In this document: in pieces, positions 48,839 through 64,000 of the stretch | How positions within the stretch are numbered: position 1 is the stretch's first letter | Layout: every line of letters starts with the position of its first letter | NCBI RefSeq assembly: GCF_036324505.1 | Contig: NC_086363.1 | Location: forward strand, 8,671,155 to 8,735,154 | Direction of reading: 5' to 3' | DNA: 64,000 nt | From: Eleginops maclovinus | Lineage: Eukaryota > Chordata > Actinopteri > Perciformes > Eleginopidae | Notes under the pieces: model-generated | Database searches by the model: none | Told to the model about the DNA's origin: nothing | Seen by the model: only the letters and a program-made list of their open reading frames with translations | Made by a program: the position numbers and the translations under genes

Positions 48839-50449
48839 CACTACACTATTGTCTCTCATCATTTATAAGTTATTGTTTGTATAATCTGTCAAACTGGCAT
48901 TTATTTTTATACAAATTCATTAATCAAACTGAAGGGACACCTAACTGCCTTACACACAGACAGTCCTGTGTGCTTCCATAAATAAAGCCATAGAGACACG
49001 AAGCCACAGAGTGTTAGGTTGCCACCCTTGCTGCTCGGCCCTGCTGCTCACCCGTGGCCCGGGGCAGCAGAGTGGAAACACGGCAAAGCTGGCAGTGCCA
49101 CTACACTCACTGACTCCACCTGTCCCAGAGAGCACCAGGCTCTAGTCCATCTGTCACTCTACTCCCATAATACCCTGCTCCTGTAACCGATCTAATGACA
49201 TGTCTGAACAATGGGGGGTGGGGTAGTGTACGTTTTAATCCGATAAACGAGAGATGGCAACAAACCGGCGAGACGATGTATTAGGTTTGTGTTCAGGGTC
49301 AATTTTAAACATTGTCCCTTGCATTAACATTCATTTTCAGTTTAGGTGGAACGTCCACCGGGATGCTATGGGGATTTTGAAAATGTAATTTATCTTTTTT
49401 TTTATTGTTTCCATATGAGGGGATTTTGGGCTTTGTTTTGAAGGTCAAACTTTGTAACAGTGGTACAAACAAACATGAAGTTCTTCAGTATAAATACAGA
49501 TACTTCTGGTTGAACTTGTTGGTGAACTAGCTGCATATTCATTATAGATTCTGATGTCAGTCCCAGATCTAATGTATCATATCACACTGCACAGTTTAAC
49601 CCATATTGCTCCTGTCAGTCAAACCACATCATCAGCAGTATTTACAAAGGATGAGGGACAACAGAGCATTTCTGACTCATTTTTTATGTCAGCAGCAGAC
49701 GGGAAATGTCAACTAACTCCAGCGTGATAGGTCTTGAAATGAAGGGTCTACACGAGCGCACACCTCTTCCTCTGACATTCTGACATGCATTTCTGGCACG
49801 TTTTTGACACTGCTTCTCCGAAAAGAGACTGTTTGATATGCTTCTCAACTCTTCCTTGACTGCTGTGTTTGTTCTCTAGCCCTGCCGCATGTCATAATGT
49901 GCCGAGGCAAATCACTTCCAGCCCTGAGCTGAGATGGTGATTGTATCAAACTGACCACTAACAAGCTGTCAGCTCACATTTGCTAAAGCATGCATCAGCA
50001 CCGGCCCGCTTGGCACCCATTTGGACAGCGTGGACAGGTCGTATTCATGGAGTCATTGCCTTAGTTCTCTGTGAAAACAGACAGAGACAGACAGTTTGAC
50101 TTGTCTCGTACCTATAATGATGGCATCCAGTGATGCTATTTAATGTAAGGAGTAGAACTGTACTTGCTTTCAAATGTTGTAAAGTCAAAAGGAAATTTCA
50201 TAAAATGTCTGTTGGTACAGATAATGGATGGATGGATGAGTTAGTACCGTAGTTGGTCATTACATCAGCTCCTATGCAGTGAAATCTTCAGTTCCCCAGT
50301 TACCACATAGAGGGAGCTCATGCGTATTGAGAAACCAAACCTGGAAATGCTGAATGAGTGAGAGCGTGTGTGTAAGAGAGGGAGAAAGAGAGAGAGGTGC
50401 AGGTGAACGAAATCACATCGTAGGAGAAGAATAACGTGACACAAACCAG
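48839..50449. other. Gene-free sequence upstream of samd5
   Basis: No recognisable gene. A short (GGAT)n run occurs near 50226. Confidence 0.6.
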
Positions 50450-51926
<1,477 letters not shown>

Positions 51927-53147
51927 TAGGGACCACCACCTGTCACATGTCATTCAAACAATGGATTAAAGCTTCAAGTGTCCTATTCTCATACACAGCA
52001 ACATTTAACACGTAACAAGTCAATTAGTTATGTCAACTGAATATACAACCGCTCTAAACTTTGTATTAATTTGATAGATTGTTTACAGAGTTGTTTTTAA
52101 AAGACTATCACTTTGGAGAACATATCATTTTCTTAAGCCAAATGGATCATTTGAGCTGTTGCCTGCTTCATATGTCATTTTGTTGAAAGCCAACTGTAAG
52201 TAAGACAATTCATGTTGAAAAAATAAGGTAAGATAAACTAAGCCATAGATAAATGCCAGTGCGGTGCCTAAACATTTTCAGCCTTGCTGCACTTTGCAGA
52301 AGTGTGAGTGGTTGCTGTCCCAGTGAATGATGGGAGTGACGTTGCCACAGATCAATGAGCAGAGCGGAGAGGAGATCCTAACGGAGCTTTCACCCTGTCT
52401 GTAATTTCCTTTAAGGGGGAAAAGATTTACACTCTGATTATTAATCTACTCTGACCTCACCTGTCCACTAACTTGCCTCAACATTCAGTGTGGGTGGATC
52501 AACCAGGCCCATGAGGATATTAGCCCTGGCTCTTTGCTGTGATGAATGGTCAGTGGGCTATCAATGGCAGAGGCAGTAAATGAAGAGCACCCAGCTGGGT
52601 ATGCTGTGGCAGTCCTGGAACCAGGCTGAGAGGGCCTCTTGTTTTTATAGGATTGCTAGTGACCTTTTCTTCAGAAGTGTCTGACTCATATGCTTTACCA
52701 GCTGGGAGGCCTCCACTGAATGACTGCTGTTTACATGCAAGAAGGCACTGCAGGCCATCTAGGAGTCGGAGGCTGTGACCTTTGTAGTTTTTATTGGGGC
52801 TGACTGCAACAAAACAGTTTTATTTAGGCCTACAACTGATTTCTAAACCTGACACTGCATAAAACTTTCAAGTTGAGGTAGCTGGTTGGCATTGACTTTT
52901 GTGTTGAATAATGTTATGATTGACATTATTTCATCGAGACTTAATGACTTAGAAGTCAAGCCTTTTAGTCCTCCTGGCCTTAGGGCACACTTAAAGAAAT
53001 GTTCTTCAAGGATTTTCACCTTTTTTGAGTAGTGATAGGTTCTCTGAAAATTGATACATTTTTACTAAAATCTTTACTAAAGAGTTCCACCAGAAGAGGT
53101 AAGACTGGGAATCATTCCCAAAGGTATTTGTTTAAATCCTGGTTATA

Positions 53148-53225
53148 TCAGTTGAATTGTCTGTGTGGATATGCCGTTTGTCATATCCACACAGTTTGTC
53201 AGTTGAATTGTCTGTGTGGATATGC
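53148..53225. repeat. 27-base direct repeat enclosing an inverted copy
   Basis: 53148-53174 and 53199-53225 are identical 27-base copies (core TTGAATTGTCTGTGTGGATA). Between them, 53182-53194 (CATATCCACACAG) is the exact reverse complement of 53161-53173 and of 53212-53224. The first pair makes a 13-bp hairpin with an 8-base loop. Confidence 0.93.
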
Positions 53226-55479
53226 AAATAATTATGCACAGGTGTTTAACAGCTTGTTAGTATCACATGCCCTTCAAACTGAAACAGATCCTGAAGATAT
53301 GGTGTTTTTCATGTGGCGATATCCAATCATGACAACATTATCTACCTCATGTATCTACATAATCTACATTTACCCTTTCCCCTTTTTTAATTTAGTATTG
53401 ACATTTGTGCAGTATCTGTAAACTCTGCTTGTCTTTTTGTGTTTGTCTGCCACTTTGTTGATTGTAAATCCCAAAGAGATTAAGGATTGTTGAGGGATTA
53501 TTTGTCCAACCAGGGCTAAAACAAAGTTTTAGTTTCAGAGGGTAAGCTATCTCTCATTCTGAAGGCTGTATTTATTTAAAGCCAAAGCTTTGCCATTGAG
53601 GTTGTGGTGGGGAATGAGCAGGTCAAGGTCTCTCTCTGACATTCTGGCTCTCTTTTTGTGCATGTGTCTTACCCTGTAGTTTTGAATTGGCTCCAGCCCA
53701 GCGCTTTTCTCCCCAGGAGGAGTGAGGAGAGTGTGAGAGATTGTGCTGTGACCAGCTGATGGAGGTTTGACTTACTGGACTGTGATTGGTCTGTAGATAT
53801 CTCTCTCCTCTCTGCCTTTGACACAATATCTCACCCCCAGTGGAGTCTGAGAGCAGAGAGCCAGACTCGGGGCAATTACAGGACACACAATGTCAGTCTC
53901 AAGGGATGTTCTTTGTATAGTATATACAAGATCTCCATCCACATTTAAACTGTCCTCTGTGCTCAAAATAAGCAGGGATTCTCAGGGACCAGTCTGACAG
54001 CTCTCTGCTCTTCTTTTGTGTAACCAGCTTTGTCTCCATTGTTTGCCAGCATGCAAAAACCAGAGGCAGTGTAAATGCTACGATTCAGAAATCCTCTCTA
54101 GCGTGTTCTAGATTATTATCAAACAATTCACTGAAAGGGCTCTGCTGGGCGTAATAAATACCCATGATCCTTATCAAGACCGTAGAGACCCCTTGTCTGA
54201 GAGAGAGTATTATTTCTTATGATGTAAACAAACACTTGTGCTACGGCTGCACATTTCTCATCAGGGAACAATAAACTGAGAAGATGGTGCTGCCTGTTTG
54301 CCTGTTGTCAAATGCACTGTGGTCGTAGAGTTACCTTTTTATTGTTTTAGTTAAAACAAATCATTCAGAAATGTCAGATGTATTGGTAATAAATATGTTG
54401 AGAAGATAATCTACTCTGATCAGGTGTTGCTTTTTAAGTATTTAAGTGTGCCGTTAGTCAGCTTTGTTTTGGAGAGGTGCTGTATATGGTGCCAGGGAGC
54501 TGCTTCCTGGTCACTCTATTGTTATCTCAAAACACAAAAGAACCAAATGGGTATCTGATGACATCTGAGACCTTGAATGATGCAATGACGTATGGTTTTA
54601 TAATAGTCAGATTAGTGTAGCAAAAATGAAGTGAGTGTTATTTGATTTTTACGCCCTTCCCTCTTTGTTCATACAGTTTTTGTTTAGTGAAATACCTCTT
54701 CACTTAAAGGAAATCTGTTCTAATCCTGGTTTCATCCCAAAACTGCTGCTGGAATTGGTAGACACAATAGAGCCTCGTTGTTAATGCTGTGCTTTGCGAG
54801 GAAGATCCTCTATTGTTTGTATGGAAGCTGATGGAGCCGTATGTCCTTTCACTACTGGTCTGATTTACATTCCCAATTTCCGTCTATTGAAGTGGACTGC
54901 GGAGGCATGTGTCCAGCATTGTGCAGATGGGTGGGTGATAAAACCTGGGTGTCGTACAGAGAGAAAGAGAGGGTAGTAAATATGTAGGCACATTGTTTAA
55001 GCTGGTTTAACAAGGCCTGGTGGGTGCTTGAAGGACAGTTTGATATTCAAGGCCTTTCTTCAACTCCCACAGAACAGCTGATCAAATGTGGAGGGTGGGA
55101 ATCATGAGGCCTGCAGCTTAACGGCCCTGAAGAATGTAAGAAATGCAGTGGACACCCAGAGGTGTTGTTTCTGTTCTTGGGGGTAAGCAAAAGGCAAGGT
55201 AGCTTTTAACTGACTGTTTTATTAGCTTTCCATTACAAAGAGGAAAAAAAAGAGGAAGTTCACCACCTTTCATGTCAAACACTCACCTCACTTCCTGTTT
55301 CAGTCCTTTTATCTAGATTAGTATCCCAGCACTCTTGTCTGGCAGGAAATTAAGTTTTCTTTTTGTGATGACCCCTTGTCGGCCCACTGGTTAGCGAGGG
55401 CCTTCAGGCTGACTGGACAACTGCCAAGGCTTGGTGTGAAAATCCTTTAAAAGTATTTCTGGTCCAAAAAGTCAAATGT

Positions 55480-55617
55480 GTTGGAATCAAACCTTTCTTA
55501 GGTTCCTCACTCTTTATTTTATATCTTGTTTTACTCTCTAAAGCACTTTGGGCTGCATCTGATTCTGATCTGTAAAGGTGCTATATAAATAACGTTTATT
55601 ATTATTATTATTATTAT
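55480..55617 (+). repeat. LINE/SINE-type 3' tail ending in (TTA)n
   Basis: TAAAGCACTTTGGGCTGCAT, then GTAAAGGTGCTATATAAATA, then GTTTATTATTATTA matches the recalled 3' end of a repeat common in teleosts (CTATAAATAAAGTTTATTATT). The (TTA)n at about 55596-55617 is the usual terminal microsatellite. The left border is uncertain. Confidence 0.65.
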
Positions 55618-55980
55618 ATATTTCTACTGCAGTGTCACCAATATGTAATAAGTGGCAGCACAGAGAAGCTCTGTATAATTGAAGAAAATGCACAGATTTC
55701 TATTTAAGCATCACTGTTATATATTTGTTCCATCCTGTTTTCCAAAATGCATGTGATGTTATTGTAATATGAAATAAATAGTTAATATAAGGCTTACCTC
55801 AGTGAAACACTTCAGTGAAAGCTTTTCACAAGCTTCTCATTCAGCCTATGTTTTTTGGCAGATATCCTCTTCATCTTTGTCCCATGCTACAGGGCTGGCA
55901 TGTTGCCATAATGGCGGAGAAAGCCTTTCACAACAGCCTTGGTTTTCCATGTGCGCTGCTGAAGCTCTGTTTGCTTAGTT

Positions 55981-56041
55981 TTTATTAAGGGCTTATTAAA
56001 GGCATAATCAGCCAAGGACTCATAAAGGGGAAGTCATAAAG
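55981..56041. promoter_or_regulatory. Cluster of CDX/posterior-HOX-like motifs in intron 1
   Basis: Within 61 bases: TTTATTAAGG, CTTATTAAAGG, CTCATAAAGG and GTCATAAAG. These resemble caudal-type sites (TTTATNA) in both orientations. Binding is not shown by sequence alone. Confidence 0.25.
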
Positions 56042-59000
56042 AAGTCAAGGACCGGCCTCCATTGTCCTGAGAGAACAGAGAAAGTCAATTAGCAGAGTGA
56101 GCTGCTGTTTGCATTAAAGAAGAGGAGGGTTATTTGGAGCACTAAAAGGAGATAGATTATGTTCCCATCAGATGGGAAAAGACATATACACTCACTTAGG
56201 GGCTCAACAGGGGTAAACAGCTTGTGTTTAGGGTCTTTTTAAATCATCTTTATTACTACGAACTACAAGTACCAGTGTTTACCTCTTTAGAGAGCTGCTG
56301 GGTGTGATAAGGACTGATGGCTATCACACTGGCCCTTGACCTCCCTTCTCCGACCCTTCAGACTTAAACACAACACTGACGTGATCTCATCCAAGACCAT
56401 GATACAGGCCACACACTCCTGTTTCTCAATAGATGCCACAGCTAAGCATTGTCAAGTTTACTTTGCACTTTATATGATCTTCCATCTCATGTGCAATAGA
56501 TCACCTTTCCACCTGTAGAAAATCCTATATCTTATAATTCATAAACAATTTACACATCTTTTCACCTGTTAGTCAAAAAACAACACCTGGAAAAGGAGAC
56601 GCTCATGTCATTTCTAAAGTGCTATCACTGCAGTGATACATCTACTTGCTGGATTTTTTGTTGTGTAGTGGGGGAGTTTCTGTCTTGACCACCCATCTCC
56701 TGGGATCCTGTGGAAATGTGGGAAATCGGAAATTGCAGCTGGCCTTCTCATTTAAGCAGGAAGAGATCACTACTACTGTTCTGTTTCTCACATGATCAAC
56801 TGGCTTTTAAGCTACTTTTATTCCCCCGACATGTGAACTTGGTTAGAAAGATTAGATTTCACTGAGCTGAAATGTAAAATTCAACAAAACTCTTCTCTTC
56901 ATTCACTTACAGGACTTGTCAAAGGATAATCTCAACATTAAGACATAAGGTCCATGTTGGAATATGAATGTTATGCTTGTGGCACTATAAATGTCACTAC
57001 CTCTAGCGTTTGGAGATATATTGTATTTAAATTACACATGTAAGCCACAGTATGTGTATCACATAGTCATGGTAACGCTTTAAATAAAGCAAGCCAGGCA
57101 GGCAGGACAGCCATTTAATTCTCCACAGTGGTGCTAGGAAGCAGGTCCTGATGACACACGTTCATGACAGATACATTATCAGAGCTATTCTGGTCCAGAC
57201 AGCCTGTCTTCATGACCACATAGTATCTTCAATACTAAAGCACAACTGCCTTGTTTAATCTAATGTTAGTCATCAAACAAGCACAAAGCTGGAAAGTACC
57301 TTTTGTCAGTTTAGTATACTAAGTTTGCGTTTTCAAATCCAAGGTGAAAAGGTCACAGTAATGTCACTTCTAGTCGGCCTCACCGTAAAACCTTTTAGAT
57401 TTTACCAAAAATGTAGTTGTTCATACTAAATAATGCATGACATGTTTAAAAAGCCCCCTCATGTCTGAGTCATGTTTGTGTCATGTATTTAATCTCAAGG
57501 CTACATTTTGTAGTCCAATGCACAGAAGGCAGATTCCAGTAAGCAAAAGCAGAAACAAACCTTCTCGCTTCAATCCAGAAAATGTGAAGTAAACTTAATG
57601 GATGCTACCATGCAGCCTCTGCTTTAGGCGCTCTACATGTACGCAATAATGACCCTGTAGTCCTATTTGAACATTAGAGATGGGGGAAAATGAAGTTATC
57701 AAGTGCCCCAACAGGATGGAGAGTGACAAGAGAGCAGGCCTGAGCATCTGTCTGTGTCAGGATCCAGATTGCAAACACACTTGCAAATCAACACATCCGC
57801 ACATGTTTTCCCTCTCTCTACATCTCTGTGAGGCACACACTCATTACTGCACTCGCAGTGATTACTCTGGAGGGGATCATTAAATTCTGTCATAAAAAGT
57901 AACAAAGACATTTTTGTTGCATTCTGTACAGGCTCCGTTTGCATGCTGTCAGTCATCCCAAGGATTAGTTTTACTGTATTGCCGTAGGTAGTCATGTATT
58001 ACATATAGTCCAAGAAGGCTAATTACACCTGACTCCCACGCATTCACACACCGGGAGGTCGCACACTGAATGGGCTTTGATACAAGTTGCCGTGGAGACC
58101 AACAGAAAGATGTTAAAACTAAACCAAATGTTTGTCCTGTAATCTCACACTGGAAATGTGTTTCTGGTTTACATGGCAGACATAGAGGTTGGGATTATTG
58201 CCAAGTGTTATCAGCCATACATGTACTTTACATTTTAAATATTGCTCAAGCTATTTAATTAAGCAGCTCTCTTATTCTCAAATCATAACGCACAACAAAC
58301 TGAAACCAGCAAGTATATTTGGCAATTTTATTTGATTTACAGCTTATAGTTATAATCTTTAAGAAAATAGTTTAGCATTATTACACTGCTTCATATTTAT
58401 CTGCTTGTATGCATGTGAAATGTAAAAGCAATGTTTTTACTTGTGTAAATCTGTTTAAATCTGCTCTTCTAAAAACATGACAAAGCACATTCTTGTCATT
58501 TTTCTCAAACGCTGCTCCCAGATTTTGCCCAAACTGGATGAATTAATCCTCTTTCCTGTGAAGATGCTGTGAAAAAATGAACAATGACAGCATTCCCTGC
58601 ATGGCATGGGGCTCAGACAAGCTCCGTTAATCAGAATGATGAAGGCAGAGACGTATGCTGCTTTGCTGCTCTCCTTGACGTTACCTGGTGGAGGATTTCT
58701 TAAAGCAGTGTGCAATTTTGGGAGGGTTTAAGCACTGCTACCTACAACAGAGTTTAATTGTCCTACATGTAGCTACAGTTCAGCTGATGTCAGGCCATAT
58801 TATCTTGGACTGTGTTTTAGGGATATAATGTAGGGGTGTAGAGAGATGAGTGAGGCATGATAGCAGTGAGTATGAGTGTTGGAGAGACAGACATTGAGAG
58901 TGTGTATAATTACCTTGTCTGAAGCTGCTGCCAGCTTGGTGTATGGAACGCAGCACAACCACCTCTCAACCCCCCCCTTAGCCCTAATTGGTCCATTTCC

Positions 59001-59130
59001 AAGGCATGAGGGCAGGGCTGCGCTGAAAGCTTTGATCATGGAGACCACACCAGTGTCGATATGTCCCTACCTGAGTGCTTTTGTAGTGGCAGTGCTCTGC
59101 AGGGGATTAAGCCTCACTAAACCAACGGAG

Positions 59131-59147
59131 TGTCTGTCTGTCTGTCT
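59131..59147. repeat. (TGTC)4 microsatellite
   Basis: Four tandem TGTC units. Confidence 0.85.
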
Positions 59148-62100
59148 CTTGCTCTGGTCTCCCTGCGGCTTCACATACCTGAATCTGAACCCTAATTACC
59201 TGGCAGTTACTACATTCCTAAAACACGCCTACGCAAACACAACGTACTGTTGTGTATTGCACGTGTATTTTGAGAAAGGTAGCGGCGTTTCGTAGGTATG
59301 CTTTTGTCTTGTGTGGTTTGCGGTGTTAAATTGTATAAGAATTTACTAAATATTTCTGGGTTCCAGCACATTCCAACACACATTTTAATTTGTGTGGGAA
59401 GCTAAACGTTGTGTGCGCAAGTATTTACCTGTGAGTGAACACTTGACTTGCATAATGTCTCCTGAACTAATACTAATTGAGGTAAGTGTTGGGAGCAAGT
59501 AGTGGCAGGTGCTTAGTCAAGCTGAAAATTATACCAACAGCAAAGATAAGTTTAATCTAAAATCCTTGATCATGTGTGTTTGAAAGCACAAATGGACATT
59601 TATAGCTTTGTACATCACATATGTGGATTTTTCTGGAAACACTGGACAGTATAGCCTAAACATTTTTGTAAAATAAAGAGTAAGGCACAATTTTTCATCT
59701 TCCTGAATATTTACCACATTTCCTCTGGGAGGAGTTTAAGCCGGCCTGAGCTGCTCTGTCCGAACATGCTGCAGTCAGCTAGTCAAACTCTTCATTAGTG
59801 GATCAATCTAGACATGCTCAGTATGGAAGGCTGGAGTTCATCCCGCTAATTGCTGCTTTTTGACCTCCCTACACGTTACAGTTAATTGTTCTATTCATTA
59901 AACGGTAATTGCTCGCTACACTGCTTCATGCTGGGATGAATACAGTCTCCTCCTCCTGTGACTGCTGAGGACGTCCCAAAACCAATTTTGGTCTGTGTTT
60001 CATTCCCACATTATTAAAGCTTAAGTTGGGTTTGGACTCCTGTGGCCTCTGGAGAGTGAAGACTTGTCAAGTTTGTTTTCAGTGCAAGCAGGTTTTGAGT
60101 CATAAAATAACAGAGCAAAAGAAAAAGCACGGAAATTGACATGCACCCAACAATATTGCACTGGAGGGATTTCCCTCCTGCAGTAGCGTCCCTTAATGCA
60201 CATTTATTGATACACGTTGTAAATTGGGATGCTCATATAATCTTCTAAGTTCACCATTTGTTAATGTCTAAGATTTGAACTCTTACTTCATCTGCTGCGG
60301 TGGAACCTCTACCACAATTTTCATGTCAGCAGATCTGTAAACCACTGCTCTTTCTAACCAACCCCTGTTTACTTTAATAGCCCTTAAGTATTCTACTTTG
60401 TCTCTCAGACAAATCTAGGAGTGTGCAGTGTCTCCAAGAGTCTTAGATCACTTTATCCTCAGTTTAGTTTTAGGGTTTGTCTTACACAGTCAATTTTAGT
60501 CTTGGCTTGACTTGAATGTGTGAACAAAGTCTTAATAGCCTCAGCCTCATTGGGAAGAGAAGCCATCTTAACCTTTGTTTTCACTACAGTGGCCTCAAAT
60601 GACTTTTACTGAAAGGCACTTGTTCATGTGACAAGTCAAATGACAGATTTCTAATAATCAGCTTTGTTTTAAAGAGGATTTGGCTAAATCCATATTAATT
60701 TTCGAAATATGGCGTTTTAGAGCTAAATAAGGTTATTATAAGCATTTAAACATTCTGGTTTACCTCATTGAACAATTATGCAGCAACAAGGAAAGCTGAT
60801 AAGGGGAGTTTTCTAAGGACAGCTTTGCATACTACTGCTCAACATTTGTTTTTTTAAAATTTTCTGATTGGCCATTAAGCCCGAGTCCCCAGCATAGCAA
60901 CAGCAGACTAATAATCTGTCCATAAAATCTAGTGGTCACAGCATTTGGTGGTTAAGGAAGTGCCGTAAATCCACTAAATCACCTCATCACTAGGAATCCA
61001 CACTGCTCAGAGATGATGTCAAAAACGAAAGCCAAACGGTAAACTGGCTGACTGACAGCTCACCGTAGGAGCACGAGCAAGAGGGGTCATGCATCGTGAA
61101 TTTTTTCTGCTCCGCCAAACATCCTCACCCAGTTTCACCACATTCCCACTTACTCACAGGCAGGGGAGACAAACTGAAATACAAATAGACGAACTGGCAA
61201 ACCTGTCAAGCCGACAGAGGGAGAAACATAAAGACAAACAGGCATTTTTAGACACAGAAAAAACTAGCCTACACAAAGAGAAGACAGCATAGATGGATCT
61301 AAATTAATTGTCATTAATAATCCTCTCTCACTTGAGACATTTTAAAAGAAGCTCTAACACTATCACAGGATCATATCCTATATTTATAGTTACCTGTTTA
61401 CATCTGCATGTACAGGGTGGTGTTTGCAGCCTTAAGTGTGATGCAATTACTCTTACCACCTACGCTCCAATGCAGTTAAGAGGTGAATTATTAATATAGG
61501 AACCATTAGATCATGAGGCACTTCATAAACCATGTATGTTGGATTGCTGAGGTTTGAAGATAGTGACTCTGCTACTGCTCGTTTCTGTTTAGAGCAAAAT
61601 GTATCATGTATAATGGTGCGCCTTGCAGGAATTTTCCTAATTTAGGATTATGTTCACGTCGTTTTTGGTTTTGTATCCTCCTCATTCTCAAATCTCCATA
61701 CTGCAGACCACTCAGGAAATGTGTTCCATGCACAGCAGCATGGGAACGCTTGGCATTGCGCGTCTCCCAGGCGGACTGTATTGTGATATGAGTCTTTGTT
61801 ATGGTCACTTACCCATGTCCCTGGCCTTGAGCTGAAATTGTCCCCCCTCTCTCCCAGCCCCCTTCTTCATATGGGAATACACTGTCAGTGCAGAACAATG
61901 GGCTGCAGGACCGGGCTTCTTCTCCCAGCAGCCCCTGCAGCTCTGATCCCCCAATCCCCTACATTTATGAAACAGTTGAATGTGAGCCCACCTACCCCTC
62001 TTTAACTGCAACCCTCCCAACCATAAGCAAGCAGTACCCCCATTTCACCCAGACTTTGTCAAAACCAAATTCTCAAATAAGCAGTGGATGCCCTAAATTG

Positions 62101-62937
62101 TGCACTTTTGTTCTCAGGATCCTCAAGTGGAAAAACCATGCATGTAAATGATTCAGTGAGCCAGATAACATTAGCTAATTCTTCCCTAAAATGACAAAAG
62201 GTCTTTACTGACACCAGTGGAAGCGTTACTCAGGCGTCTTTTGGAAGTACACAACAAGGCAGCAGTGGAAGTAGAGGGCAGCGATTATGTGTGGAGACCG
62301 TCTTCATTGTCATGCAGGAATCCCACAGCCGGGTTTATGTCAATTGTTATGTAAAGTGGCCATTCATATTTTAGATTCTGCTTGGAACGGAAGTTCTGGT
62401 TTGGGCTTTGTGAGGAAATTATATAGTGAAGTGGAAAGGAAGACATGTCTGTAAATATGTTGCTACTGTGATGCTCTTGTCTTTTATTCAAGTACAACAA
62501 ACATATATACAATAACAATAACCTCCACTTTCTTTTTCCACCATCAGCTTTACATTTCTGAAGAACAAAGAAATCTATTCCCTCCTTTGCAGCGAATAAA
62601 TGTAGGGCAGACCCACCATCTTGTTTCTTAAATTTGTTTGTCTAAAAATCAAGCCCTCACCGTGATCATTACCCAGCATAGTCACAACAGAGCGCACAGA
62701 TCTCAAGTGTTCTTGTTGTTGATTAGCACGAGGCTTCTCCTGTTATCCTAATCAGGATATTGATGATGAACCCTCTTCACTTGGGGAGAGGCTGAGGAGG
62801 CTTTTGTTGTGAAATGGCATTATGTCCTCTGAGACTGAGACTCAGCGTGACTGTTTATTCCAGTCACACAAGCAATGATGTTTACACAATCTGAGGGGAA
62901 CACTTTTTGATAATTTCCCATGCTGCCTCAATCTCGG

Positions 62938-62959
62938 TAGTAGTAGTAGTAGTTGTTGT
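62938..62959. repeat. (TAG)5 followed by (TTG)2 microsatellite
   Basis: Tandem TAG units then TTGTTG, with TAGTAGTAG again at about 62966. Confidence 0.85.
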
Positions 62960-64000
62960 TTGTGTAGTAGTAGCTCGAGAGATGTGTGCGTTAGTGCTTT
63001 ACTCATTTAAAGTTTTTTTCTTTAGGTGGTGTTGTTTCTTTGTCTTCTCTGTTTAGCCATGGGAGCTACTGCTGCAATATATTGTGTCTTGTGTTTAGGG
63101 AAGCTAAACACAACGAGAAAAAGTGTGTGTAATTGTTTTCAGAGTAAAAAATATTAATAAGTAAACATACTGTTAGATAAATATATGCAATATTGATAAT
63201 ACTAGTATAGTACCATATGTGCTGTTGTAAAAGCAGAAACTGGTGTTCCTTCTGCCAAATCCCCAACCCAACAATATGTGCTTTTTCTTGCTTCAGTGAG
63301 CTGAGAGGCAAACTGTTTTGGACCATATAGAGAGCCATACGGCATAAAGTCCATTTAGGACGCAACACTATGGTGCCATGTGCACAGTCGCACAAAAGAT
63401 GAAGAATAGGTCATTTACACAGTCAGGCGCTCTTAAAAATACATGTTTAAATGCGCTATCAAACACAACCAGAGCTTCAAGCTCTCCAATAAGACAGTTT
63501 ACTCTTAAGTAAATGGAACTATAAGAGTATAACAAACATAGATGGAAGAGGAAATGGCACCAGAGTTTAAGTATCTGCACAGGCAGGCGTTTTATAACTG
63601 CAGGTCCAAAACCAACCAGTCTGCTTCTAGTAGTCTCTTTAAATCAGTTTAAAAAACAGTCATAGAATATCAATTCTACATTTTTTTTATGATCTCACAG
63701 TATTTTCTAACTTTAAGATCAAAGATTTTCTCAACTCACCCTGAAGTTCTTTCTTAGATAAACCCAACCAAACCTACTATTTAGAAGAATGAATTGTAAA
63801 ACCCTATTTTGAATAGGAGGGTGCCTGTTAGGAATGATAAAAAGTGACGCTTACACTTTTTAAGAATCTGCAGGTTTTTACCAAAGTCTTCCCTCATGAG
63901 TACTTTAGATTTGTGTGCTCCTCCCCCAGAGGAAGCAGCACATTTTTGATCTAGCTACTTTTTAATGGCTGTCTCATCACTACCCTGACATGCCTGCTGT

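Noticed and set aside
58876..59295. 139-codon + strand frame in intron 1
   Set aside because: No family resemblance; overlaps - strand frames and a TGTC microsatellite.

Overview
The window looks like a piece of teleost fish chromosome. It is AT-rich, with very long (AC)n microsatellites, repeat families typical of bony fish (a tRNA-derived SINE, a solo LTR, hAT-like and LINE/SINE-tail fragments), and a vertebrate gene exon with a consensus splice donor. There are no bacterial features such as operons, ribosome binding sites or CRISPR arrays. Nearly all short open frames here are chance frames, microsatellite translations or repeat sequence.

The only convincing protein-coding sequence is exon 1 of samd5 (sterile alpha motif domain-containing 5) at 51375-51878 on the + strand. 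It encodes 168 residues: an N-terminal SAM domain, a linker, and the lysine-rich C-terminal block typical of SAMD5, ending at a GTAAGA donor in phase 0. A candidate promoter and 5' leader lie at about 50450-51374 and include a nine-codon upstream ORF. The sequence after 51878 to the window end is read as the 5' part of samd5 intron 1; the final exon was not found here.

Layout: 1-50450 is about 50 kb of gene-free upstream sequence. It holds a near-perfect 33-base palindrome (3590-3622), an unclassified repeat (about 7631-7990), a tRNA-derived SINE (8022-8339) and a 38-base match to its tail (36388-36425), several (AC)n/(GT)n arrays (11.8, 19.2, 20.7, 34.9, 38.6, 42.8 and 45.0 kb), a common teleost repeat module (30.0 kb), two hAT-like remnants (31.5 and 48.6 kb), and a 452-bp solo LTR with an exact 5-bp target duplication (41521-41972). 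Stretches near 20.8-21.1, 42.2 and 45.7-46.1 kb are rich in homeodomain-type cores and could be conserved regulatory elements; this is inference only. 51879-64000 is intron-like, with a direct-plus-inverted repeat cluster (53148-53225), a LINE/SINE tail ending in (TTA)n (about 55480-55617), a cluster of CDX/HOX-like sites (55981-56041) and one coding-like frame of unknown meaning (61888-62151).

No previously undescribed multi-gene system is visible. The most concrete observations are the solo LTR, the two palindromic structures, the fish-specific features of samd5 exon 1, and the candidate regulatory stretches.
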